From NCBI GenBank assembly GCA_944325525.1, contig CALVAK010000008.1:28543-92542 (forward strand): 64,000 bases of DNA, in the 5' to 3' direction. Every line of letters begins with the position of its first letter. Position 1 is the first letter of the stretch. This document shows, piece by piece, positions 1-7,612 of the stretch. Position numbers and translations under genes: made by a program. This stretch comes from Candidatus Gastranaerophilales bacterium (GTDB lineage Bacteria; Cyanobacteriota; Vampirovibrionia; Gastranaerophilales; Gastranaerophilaceae). The notes below the pieces were generated by a model that worked only from the letters and a program-made list of their open reading frames with translations, did no database searches and had not been told where the DNA came from.

Positions 1-771
1 CAAAATGCTGCTCAAGAACCAGAAATAGTTGATTTGGCTAATTTCCTGAATGCAATGGGAGCTGATATTATAGGTGCAGGTACCTCCGAAATAGTGATTA
101 ACGGCGTTAAACAGGAAGACCTAAAACCTATTGAGTACACTACAATTCCTGACAGAATTGAAGCAGGCACTTATATGGCTGCATTTATAGCAACAAAAGG
201 AAAAGGAATAATAAGAAATATTTTCCCGAATCATCTTACTTTCTACACTGCCAAATTAACAAAAATGGGTGCGGATATTAAACTTATAGACCCAACCTCT
301 ATTGAAGTTTCCTGCAAAAAACGGCTTGAAGCAATAAATATCATAACACAGCCATATCCAGGGTTTCCCACTGATTTACAATCAATGGCAATGGCTCTTG
401 CGACAATTGCTGAAGGGGTAAGTATTATTACTGAAAGTTTATATGAAAATCGTTTTATGCAAGTTCCGGAATTAAGAAAAATGGGTGCAGATATACATCA
501 GGAACGTAACCATGCCCTTGTAAAAGGAGTTAAATATCTTACAGGTGCAAATCTAAAGGCAAGCGACTTAAGAGCCGGAGCTTCCCTTGTTGTTGCAGCA
601 CTAATGGCTGATGGTGAAAGCACTATCGATAATATATATCATATAGATAGAGGTTACGAACTTCTTGAAAACAAGTTTAAAATGATAGGTGCGGATATTA
701 TAAGATATTCCGAAGAAGATAATTCTATCATTTCTCAAGGTAAAGGAAATCTAAGTGAGTCACAATTATAA
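1..771 (+). CDS. murA: UDP-N-acetylglucosamine 1-carboxyvinyltransferase, 5'-truncated by window edge
   Basis: MurA transfers enolpyruvate from PEP to UDP-GlcNAc, the first committed step of peptidoglycan synthesis in the cytoplasm. The frame is open from base 1 (QNAAQEPEIVDLANF, typical of the middle of MurA), so the gene starts upstream of the window and the TTG at 34 is not the real start. Visible family motifs are PTDLQ, whose Asp is the catalytic Asp305 of E. coli MurA; ENRFMQVPELRKMGA; DLRAGASLV, whose Arg corresponds to Arg397; and HIDRGYE near the C-terminus. The PEP-binding Cys115 region lies outside the window. The 3' end overlaps the next gene by 17 bases. Confidence 0.95.
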   Translation, partial: QNAAQEPEIVDLANFLNAMGADIIGAGTSEIVINGVKQEDLKPIEYTTIPDRIEAGTYMAAFIATKGKGIIRNIFPNHLTFYTAKLTKMGADIKLIDPTSIEVSCKKRLEAINIITQPYPGFPTDLQSMAMALATIAEGVSIITESLYENRFMQVPELRKMGADIHQERNHALVKGVKYLTGANLKASDLRAGASLVVAALMADGESTIDNIYHIDRGYELLENKFKMIGADIIRYSEEDNSIISQGKGNLSESQL

Positions 772-1075
772 AAGATGGTATGATCATGATCCTGTTTTAC
801 TTGAAGTAATAAATCTGCTTCAAAATTATCAAAATGAATTAAAAGCACAGGCAGAGATATTCTTACAAGAAATCGAGAAAAAAGTTTCAAAAGAAGCAAT
901 TGATAAATTTTATGAAATGGTCAGACCAAAAGTATGCAACCGATGGTATGATAAAGATCCTGTTATTTCAAGAACTGTTGAATTGCTAAGAGTTGTACCC
1001 CCTGATGTTCAAAAGGCTACCGCTCAAAGTTTTTTAAAAGCTCTTGAAGAAATGGGTATTTATAAAAAAGTTTAA
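755..1075 (+). CDS. small protein with two RWYDxDPV repeats, unknown function
   Basis: I do not recognise this 106-aa protein. It is made of two tandem copies of a roughly 40-residue unit. RWYDHDPV starts at residue 7 and RWYDKDPV at residue 63; each is followed by an amphipathic stretch ending in LL and then a helix of the type A-x-F-L-x-x-[IL]-E. There is no signal peptide or membrane segment. It starts with GTG at 755 inside the end of murA, with AAAGGA about 8 bases upstream, which implies translational coupling with murA. Its stop overlaps the stop of the convergent SLH gene. The function cannot be inferred; it could be a small helical adaptor. Confidence 0.8.
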   Translation: MSHNYKRWYDHDPVLLEVINLLQNYQNELKAQAEIFLQEIEKKVSKEAIDKFYEMVRPKVCNRWYDKDPVISRTVELLRVVPPDVQKATAQSFLKALEEMGIYKKV

Positions 1076-2223
1076 TCTAAAACTTCACCGGTTACTATAT
1101 TAACTCTCATCTGTTTAAAAAGTCTTATGTATAAAATTTGACCGTCTTTTGCGGTAAATTCTTTACCTTTAAAAATCACACCTGCCGCCTTTTTTACTTT
1201 ATTACTTTCTACTTCCGGTGCTTCACATTCGGCGACACCTAAAATTCTGGTTAATAATGTTTTGTTATTAACAGCGGAAAGCTCAAATATTAAACCGCCG
1301 TTTCTCACAAATGGCCTGCCATCTGTTACATCAAGTATTTTTCCTATAAGAATAATATCTTTTGACAATAGCAGATGATGTTCATAATCTACAATATTAT
1401 TAGCAAATCTTGCCTGAAACATTTGCCCGGGTTTTGCATCTTTCGTACTTATTTGACCTATGACAGTAATAGGAAGAACTGTTTTTTCTGGTATTATAAC
1501 AACATCATTATTTCTTATAACATTTTCAATGATAATACCTTCAGCAATTTTAGGACTTTTCTCCTCTCTTATCTTTTCTGCAAGGTATTTATCCGTTTCT
1601 CGTTTCATATTAGCAATGAATACCGCCATTTGAGCCCTTGTGACATTTTTATCATAATCTAGATAATTCTGTCTCGGCGGTTCTTTTGCAATAATATTCA
1701 ATTTTTCTGCTTTTCCTGCCGTTACCTTAAACCAATCCGGAATATCATCAAAATCAGTGTATGCATTTTGAAGGGCGATAATAGCTTCTTTTTTTGAAAT
1801 GTCTTCAGTTCTTAATAAGTTTACAAGAAATGTTATAATCTCAGACCGTGTAACATAATCATCAGGGTAAAAAAAGCCGTCTGAAGCAGGTTTCAATATA
1901 TCAAGATTTAAAGCTCTAAGAACATACCCCCACGCCCAATGTTCAGGGCCTATATCTTCAAAAGAATACATTTTTTCTATAGGAATTTTATCCTGTTTTA
2001 AAGCTTTTATAACTATTGCAGCATATTCCGCCCTCGTTACAAGCTTTTCCGGCATAAATAAATTATCAGGATAACCATTTATTACACCTTCATCAGTTAA
2101 TTTATCTATTTCCTGATAAGCCCAAAAACCATGCTCTACATCTTCAAACTCCATTGCCTGTATACTTCCGGGAAACAGAAAAAAGAATAAAATTATTATT
2201 TTTTTTAACAAATGTTTTCTCAT
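1072..2223 (-). CDS. exported SLH-domain protein
   Basis: This 383-aa protein has a signal peptide (MRKHLLKK, a hydrophobic run, likely cleavage after IQA at residue 23). Three S-layer-homology repeats follow in about residues 26-215, with motifs such as FWAYQEIDKL, INGYPDN, VTRAEYA, HWAWGYV and VTRSEI. SLH domains bind secondary cell-wall polymers or peptidoglycan. In Cyanobacteria they anchor outer-membrane proteins to the wall, which would fit here. About residues 235-383 form a second domain, probably beta-rich (ISTKDAKPG, LIGKI), that resembles the exported protein at 59584-60210. The ATG at 2221-2223 has AAAGGA about 11 bases upstream. It is too short to contain an OprB-type porin barrel. 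Confidence 0.85.
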   Translation of the reverse strand: MRKHLLKKIIILFFFLFPGSIQAMEFEDVEHGFWAYQEIDKLTDEGVINGYPDNLFMPEKLVTRAEYAAIVIKALKQDKIPIEKMYSFEDIGPEHWAWGYVLRALNLDILKPASDGFFYPDDYVTRSEIITFLVNLLRTEDISKKEAIIALQNAYTDFDDIPDWFKVTAGKAEKLNIIAKEPPRQNYLDYDKNVTRAQMAVFIANMKRETDKYLAEKIREEKSPKIAEGIIIENVIRNNDVVIIPEKTVLPITVIGQISTKDAKPGQMFQARFANNIVDYEHHLLLSKDIILIGKILDVTDGRPFVRNGGLIFELSAVNNKTLLTRILGVAECEAPEVESNKVKKAAGVIFKGKEFTAKDGQILYIRLFKQMRVNIVTGEVLD

Positions 2224-2373
2224 AAAATATTATTCCTTTGTATTTGTTATCAGCATAATATATTTTAATAAAATTTAAAAAAAGATTAATTTTTATTAAT
2301 TTTTTATTTAGACAAGCAAAATATATATTTACGGATTTTAATATCTGTGTGTTTATTATATAAGGAGATAAAA

Positions 2374-2685
2374 ATGCATATTACACCTGTTTCTATGAAT
2401 ACAAATTGCCATAGAGCTTCAGTTCAATTTAAAGGAAGCGATAATCAAGAGGCAAAACCGCTTATAGATATTGATCCTGCCACTCCGGGTAATAGAGTTG
2501 TTGCATATGGTACCTGGGGCAGCAATTATGTTTATCCTATTACAGCAGATCAAGTTAGAGCAATGAATGCGGAAAGAAGAATTCTTGATTCTATGGATGC
2601 GAAAAGAACACAATACGAAAATACAAAAGAAGATGAAGCAGAATATCTTAAAAGAAAATTATACAGTACTGAATGGACAACATAA
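2374..2685 (+). CDS. small leader-bearing protein (ITPV...FKG), unknown function
   Basis: This 103-aa protein belongs to no family I recognise. I start it at the ATG at 2374 because AAGGAG lies 6 bases before it; the longer frame from GTG 2347 has no comparable site. The first residues are MHITPVSMNTN and an FKG motif follows at residues 19-21, matching the leader on the proteins at 3283-5019, 6531-7544 and 15757-16809. The rest is polar with a glycine/tyrosine-rich middle (YGTWGSNYVYP) and a charged helical C-terminus. There are no membrane segments. A perfect palindromic terminator follows directly. Confidence 0.75.
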   Translation: MHITPVSMNTNCHRASVQFKGSDNQEAKPLIDIDPATPGNRVVAYGTWGSNYVYPITADQVRAMNAERRILDSMDAKRTQYENTKEDEAEYLKRKLYSTEWTT

Positions 2686-2700
2686 TTATTTATAATCATT

Positions 2701-2730
2701 AAAAAACCGGAATTTAAATTCCGGTTTTTT
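2701..2730. terminator. bidirectional rho-independent terminator
   Basis: A perfect 30-base palindrome: an A-run, CCGGAATTT, its complement AAATTCCGG, then a T-run. It lies between the convergent genes ending at 2685 (+) and 2729 (-) and can serve both; the TAA of the minus-strand gene overlaps its edge. Confidence 0.9.
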
Positions 2731-3088
2731 ATTTCTTTTTATCTTTATTATTTTCTTTATCTTTTTTATCAACTTTTTCCACTTTTTTTGTTTTAATTTT
2801 ATCCGTCATATCTTCTTCATCAAGGATTGTGGTTTTTCTCTTATTTCGCAATACAGATACGACATTTAACAGAGCAAGAGAATTTAATGAAGCACGTAAT
2901 TGCATGCTTCTGTCAACATAGGGCTGATTTTGTGAATCCTGTTGGTCTTCACCTTCTTGCATAAAATATTCAGTTCCTTGACTCGCCCTGTCATCCGAGG
3001 TTTTGGCCGCAGTACCGGAGATATCTCCGCTTTTAAAATTTATACCCCCGCCAATACCGAGAATTCCGGCCGACCTGTTGTCAACCAC
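2729..3088 (-). CDS. small protein with lysine-rich tail, unknown function
   Basis: This 119-aa protein is unrecognised. It starts with GTG at 3086-3088, with AAGGAG about 9 bases upstream. The N-terminus is glycine-rich (GILGIGGG) and then reads INFKSGD, a possible weak version of the FKG motif in neighbouring leaders. The middle is acidic and glutamine-rich, and the last 30 or so residues are almost entirely Lys, Asp, Glu and Asn (KKDKENNKDKKK), so they are probably disordered. It has no signal peptide or clear membrane segment. Its position among leader-bearing genes suggests it belongs to the same island. Confidence 0.7.
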   Translation of the reverse strand: MVDNRSAGILGIGGGINFKSGDISGTAAKTSDDRASQGTEYFMQEGEDQQDSQNQPYVDRSMQLRASLNSLALLNVVSVLRNKRKTTILDEEDMTDKIKTKKVEKVDKKDKENNKDKKK

Positions 3089-3282
3089 TTACTTCTCTCC
3101 TTTACCTTTTTTGCCTGAATTATTATATACTATTTTCCAGTTTTTAACAACTCGACATGATTTTAAAACCGGAATTAATTTTTTTTTGCCGTTTTTATTT
3201 TAAATTTTAAATTATATTAATTCATTTCAAAAAACTGTCCGCAGGAAATTTAGCAATAAAAGAACTGAAAACCTTAGTCAAT

Positions 3283-5019
3283 TTAACGCTGAATTAAGTC
3301 TTTAAATATATCAGGAATTGCTTCAAAAGGCATATTGCTATTTGCAGCTTGATTTTTCATTTCTTCCTTACGTTTTGCTTCTTCTACTTTTCTTTCTGTT
3401 ACTTTTCTGTTGTATTTTGGAAGGAAAATCCCGAGCATAAGGAAGGAGAATAATATATCGGCAACTCTGCATATATTTCTCATATTTCTTACGTTAATAC
3501 TTGATACTTCTGCGGCAGTTTTAAGTTCTGTATTTTTAACCCAGTTGCCGAATTGTTTTGCTCTGTATCCTGCTGATGAAAGAATTTTTTTACTTATAGC
3601 CGCCCCTTTTTCAATTACCGGTTTTGCAACTTCTTTTTTACGGTTTAATAATACAACTTCTTCACCTATTAATTTAGAACCTGTTTTTGTTTTTGCAAAA
3701 GCTTCTATTCCTGAAGCAACCGACTTTTTAGCATAATCACCAAGAAAATATAATCCGGCAAATGAAGCAACATCTCTTACTGTAGATTCTCTTAATTCAT
3801 TTTCATCTTCAGCAGCAAGCATTCTGCTTGCAAATGTTGAAGAAGCTATCCATCTGCACTGGTCGAGGGTAGGAAAGATGCCTGAAAATTGAAACATTTT
3901 TAAAGAAGGTTTTTTCATCATTGATAATGCAGCTAAACCATACATCCCCAGTGCTGCTGCAACTTTTTTGGCAAAGAATGTTTTCTTCTCCTGTTCATTC
4001 ATTTTCTGGGTTGTATCTTTTTTCCCGAAATCTTTATATATAGGAGCACCTTCTGCTTTGAATTGTTTTTTTGTTATTGCTCTGTTTATTTTTTGTACAC
4101 TTACCGCTATGGCAATAACTACCGCCATACCTATTATACTTTTCTTATTCACCATTTTATTTAAAGAAGCTGCATACTTATCAATAGCTCCTTCAATTGT
4201 TGAATAGACTTCAGGCCTTTTTATATCATCAACCGATACACCCAAAGAACTGATAGTACGCTTTTTAACTGCTTCAAATTTTGAACCCATATCTGCAATA
4301 TCACGCAGAGCTTCTTCAAGGTTAGAATGAGCAGTTCCATTAAATTTTAATATTCCTTCAGCCTTTGTTAATCCTGCGATTTTAGACTGAGCTTCTTTTA
4401 ATAATGTCTTTCTGTTTTTACCGTCAGAAGATATTGCTTCCGTGACTTTCAATATAGCTTCCTGAAACTCTGGATTAGAAGCTTTATCCGAATATTTAAT
4501 CCATTTTGTACCTTCAAGCCCCTCTATTGAATTTAGAGCCCTTGAAACATATTCCTTTGTAGTATCTGCAACACCTGATTTTTGAGCTTCTGTATATACA
4601 CTTTTTAATTTTTCTATAGCATCACTATTTGCCCAAGAACCTACAACATCTGTTCCTTTTAATTCTTCTGCTTTCGGTAAAAGCTTTGCCACACCTTTTA
4701 CAATAAATCCAGGCATTAAACAATTTACTATTAATCCTGAAAACTCACGCCTCATTGTTTCAAGAGCAGCAGCCAATCCGGTTTTTAAATCCACAAGCGT
4801 TCGGGGTATATCCGTAAAAGCAGAATCAACAAATGAAACTTGTATCATCGGATTTTTATCTAAAATACTAAATCCTTTATCAAGCATATTAAAAGCAAAA
4901 TTAGAAATACCACCTTTAAAACTCTGGTATTCCTGATAATCTGCTCTTTTTATTTTTTCATTTTTTTGCAGATTGGTATTTATATTATTTTGTTGTCTAC
5001 CTACACTTGATATTTTCAC
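3283..5019 (-). CDS. large leader-bearing protein with membrane segments (KISSV...SFKGG)
   Basis: This 578-aa protein has no recognisable family. It begins MKISSVGRQQ and has SFKGG at residues 33-37; the ISSVG core is identical to that at the start of the PRPP synthetase at 16809. Residues 40-290 are soluble-looking and helical with many Lys and Glu. Hydrophobic segments occur around residues 295-312 (IIGMAVVIAIAVSV), 350-365, and near 535 (ILFSFLMLGIFLP). A charged coiled tail follows (KVEEAKRKEEMK). The start is GTG at 5017-5019 with AAAAAGGC upstream. It is divergent from the HNH-like gene across an AT-rich gap. Function unknown; membrane association is inferred from hydrophobicity only. 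Confidence 0.75.
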   Translation of the reverse strand: MKISSVGRQQNNINTNLQKNEKIKRADYQEYQSFKGGISNFAFNMLDKGFSILDKNPMIQVSFVDSAFTDIPRTLVDLKTGLAAALETMRREFSGLIVNCLMPGFIVKGVAKLLPKAEELKGTDVVGSWANSDAIEKLKSVYTEAQKSGVADTTKEYVSRALNSIEGLEGTKWIKYSDKASNPEFQEAILKVTEAISSDGKNRKTLLKEAQSKIAGLTKAEGILKFNGTAHSNLEEALRDIADMGSKFEAVKKRTISSLGVSVDDIKRPEVYSTIEGAIDKYAASLNKMVNKKSIIGMAVVIAIAVSVQKINRAITKKQFKAEGAPIYKDFGKKDTTQKMNEQEKKTFFAKKVAAALGMYGLAALSMMKKPSLKMFQFSGIFPTLDQCRWIASSTFASRMLAAEDENELRESTVRDVASFAGLYFLGDYAKKSVASGIEAFAKTKTGSKLIGEEVVLLNRKKEVAKPVIEKGAAISKKILSSAGYRAKQFGNWVKNTELKTAAEVSSINVRNMRNICRVADILFSFLMLGIFLPKYNRKVTERKVEEAKRKEEMKNQAANSNMPFEAIPDIFKDLIQR

Positions 5020-5315
5020 TTATATCTGCCTTTTTTGTTAGACCCTTTGCAATAATATCAATTTAATATCCAAAAACAAATTTATTTGCTTTTTTGGTTT
5101 TATAAAAAACTAAAAAAACTAAAGCTTTTTTGACATTTTGAACATTTTTTTAGCGTTTTTTCGATTTTTATATATATTTTATTTAAAAAATGATAGTTTT
5201 TATTAAAAATTTGTAATTTTATTATCAAAAAAATTCAAGTTTACAATTTTTAATCAAATTTGACAAAAAACTTATTTTTAAGGTTTTATATAAATGATAT
5301 TGTAATGAGATGAAA
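5020..5315. other. AT-rich divergent intergenic region
   Basis: About 296 bases between two divergent leader-bearing genes. The region is extremely AT-rich with runs of A and T, and it should hold both promoters. I see no single convincing -35/-10 pair, no RNA gene and no long palindrome. Confidence 0.6.
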
Positions 5316-6527
5316 ATGAGAATACAGCCGATAACATCTCCCAGCAGAGTAAATATAAAAAGCAGAACTAAACATAACACAAATATGTATAATTCTGCAT
5401 ATCAATTACTACAGCCTGATTCACGATTTATTCAAACCCCAATATCAAAAAAAATAGCAGACTCAAGTTTTTCTTTTCCTTTTAATGATATTTATCTAAA
5501 ACCGGTCTTTAAATCTGCATATATACAAAATTCTTATGAAAAACACTATCCGGTAAGCTTTTCAAAATCAAGAAAATTCTCTACAGACAAAAAAAGAATT
5601 GCCGAAAAGTCAGGGAATTTTTATATTTGCCGCTATGATGGAACACCATGCCCTGCATGCGGCAAGAAAATGATGAATTTATCAAAATTCAAACAAATAT
5701 CGCAAGAATTATCAGAACTCCAACCCGAAGAATATCTGGATTATCTGGGACAATATAAAGAATACATGCGTCCTGTTGAAGAAAGTGTTTTTAATGAAAT
5801 ATATGAAAATTCAAAAAAACCAGGTGCTTCAAAAGATATAAGAACATTACTCGTTGAATTAAGAGATGAAAAAATGCCGATTTTACAAAAAGTACAAATG
5901 AGGCAGGTAAAGAAAATGCGTGCTCTTGCAAAAACTCTTCCCGAGAAAGAAAAGAAAGTTTTGATGTCAAAAGTTAACGAACTATCAAGAATGATAAGAA
6001 AAAATAACGCAAGTGCACCTTTCAGGCGAAAAGTAATGATAGATAGAATCAGTAAGGTTAAAATAGAAAATCAAAAAAAATATGAAAAACTGCAGAATAT
6101 TGCGAGAAGTTTTCCTACTTCTGCTGATATGAATTCAGCATGGATTGTTAAATATTCAGGAAAAAACAAATTAAATATCGACTGGGATTCATATAGTATT
6201 GCTTTAAGATTTTTAGCTTCATCTATTGCAAATACCGACCATATTCTTGCTTATGATATAGAAAACAATCACGATGATATTTCAAACTATATGGCAATGC
6301 ATAATGCCTGCAACACTCAGAAAAGCAATAAACCTTTCCTTCAATGGTTGAACGAAGATAAAGAAAACAGAATTAAATATATGGAAGATTATTTTAATTA
6401 TGTTAATGACTTATTAGAATCCGGTAAAATAAAGAAAAAGAAATATAAAAATTACGTTGCTTATGCAACAGAAACAATATTTGAAGTTTCAAAAGGTCAG
6501 GTTAAATTATTTGACAGTGACAATTAA
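5316..6527 (+). CDS. HNH-nuclease-like protein with long helical insertion and N-terminal leader
   Basis: Residue numbers here count from the ATG at 5310; the ATG at 5316 (MRIQPITSP) is preferred because GAGATG sits just ahead of it. After a polar N-terminus comes a zinc-knuckle-like CPACGKK (C114, C117; another Cys at 107). About 190 helical charged residues follow. Then come TDH (D310, H311) and N-YMAM-H-NA-C-N-TQ-K (N326, H331, C334, N335, K338). This aligns with the HNH consensus N-L-x-x-L-C-x-x-C-N-x-x-K, with His replacing the first Cys of the second zinc pair. HNH domains cut DNA or RNA. The long insertion between the first CxxC and DH is unusual. The leader here is less exact (MRIQPI..., later PVFKSA). 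The gene ends 3 bases from the convergent metallopeptidase gene. Nuclease activity is inferred from motifs. Confidence 0.7.
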   Translation: MRIQPITSPSRVNIKSRTKHNTNMYNSAYQLLQPDSRFIQTPISKKIADSSFSFPFNDIYLKPVFKSAYIQNSYEKHYPVSFSKSRKFSTDKKRIAEKSGNFYICRYDGTPCPACGKKMMNLSKFKQISQELSELQPEEYLDYLGQYKEYMRPVEESVFNEIYENSKKPGASKDIRTLLVELRDEKMPILQKVQMRQVKKMRALAKTLPEKEKKVLMSKVNELSRMIRKNNASAPFRRKVMIDRISKVKIENQKKYEKLQNIARSFPTSADMNSAWIVKYSGKNKLNIDWDSYSIALRFLASSIANTDHILAYDIENNHDDISNYMAMHNACNTQKSNKPFLQWLNEDKENRIKYMEDYFNYVNDLLESGKIKKKKYKNYVAYATETIFEVSKGQVKLFDSDN

Positions 6528-6530
6528 GTA

Positions 6531-7544
6531 TTAAGCAATATAATCATACTTTTTTAATGATTGAGTAGCTGCATTTTTATTGGTCTTATTAAAATGGAAT
6601 ATTTTTTTAGGCGGATGATTAGGTGAAGTTTGTGCAATATCAGGGTCTCTTAATGTATATATTTCTTCAACTCTGTTTTTTAGAGCGGAAGGAGATTGTT
6701 TATATAAATCAGCAGCATAATCCATCTCCGGATCTTGAACACCGTTTGAGTGCTTAATCCAAAATTTTGTCGCTATTTCATAAGCATCTTGTTCTTCTCT
6801 TACAGAAGTATAAGGATCATTATCTTTAGCGTGTACTGACTCATGAACAAGATAAGCAGCAATAACCTGTGGAGCCGCATATTTATAGGAACTTGACAGT
6901 GTAATTGTGTTATTCCAATTTTCATACTGTGCTATATTTGATGTTCCACCCATAGCTGCTGTCTCACCGAATTTTATATTAACACTTGCTATATCTTTCA
7001 TATATTCAGGAGTCAAATAATCTACGGCAAGCTTAAGTGCTTTTTGTAAATTCTGCATTGAATATACCTGTTTTTCCTGATATGCTCTATCCGGAGAATA
7101 GCAGGCAAGAATATTATTTTCAGTTTCTAAAATACTCCTTCTTGCAAGGTCATTTGCAGGTTCTATATTTAATGCAGTTTTAAAACTTTCAAGGGCATCC
7201 TTATATGAAGCTTTCTGTCTTTGAGCTTCCCCGAGTTCAATCCAGGCTTCTGCATCCTGACTATTTTGGGACAAATAAATTTTATAATTAGCTTCGGCAT
7301 TATTATAGTCTTTTAGATGATAATATGCTTTACCAAGTTTTTTGTTTATACTTACATCTTCTTTAGCCATATCTAATGCTTGCTGATATGCGTTTAATGC
7401 TTCATTGTATTTATTTTCATTTAATGCTTTATCACCCTTTAATATAATTTCTGAAACATCAGCACCGGAAAATCTGCAAACAGCTTTATTTTTACTGTTT
7501 ACAGAATTAATATTTGATAAATTTACAGGGGAAATTGAAATCAA
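6531..7544 (-). CDS. TPR protein with C-terminal HExxH metallopeptidase-like domain and leader
   Basis: This 337-aa protein starts with TTG at 7542-7544; AAAGGA lies 8 bases upstream, and no ATG matches the leader. The N-terminus reads MISISPVNLSN with RFSG at residues 24-27, a variant of the leader. TPR-like helices cover about residues 30-140 (EALNAYQQAL, AWIELGEAQ, DALESFKTAL). The C-terminal part has HESVH at residues 234-238, a zinc-binding HExxH, followed by an acidic helix REEQDAYE at 249-256 that could supply the third ligand, as in gluzincins. No signal peptide is obvious. Peptidase activity is inferred from the motif; the substrate is unknown. It is convergent with the HNH-like gene. 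Confidence 0.75.
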   Translation of the reverse strand: MISISPVNLSNINSVNSKNKAVCRFSGADVSEIILKGDKALNENKYNEALNAYQQALDMAKEDVSINKKLGKAYYHLKDYNNAEANYKIYLSQNSQDAEAWIELGEAQRQKASYKDALESFKTALNIEPANDLARRSILETENNILACYSPDRAYQEKQVYSMQNLQKALKLAVDYLTPEYMKDIASVNIKFGETAAMGGTSNIAQYENWNNTITLSSSYKYAAPQVIAAYLVHESVHAKDNDPYTSVREEQDAYEIATKFWIKHSNGVQDPEMDYAADLYKQSPSALKNRVEEIYTLRDPDIAQTSPNHPPKKIFHFNKTNKNAATQSLKKYDYIA

Positions 7545-7612
7545 GGTTATTTCCTTTTGTTTTTTTTACGAAAGGTCATAAAGAAAAAATGTTGACAAAA
7601 AAACATAAATTG

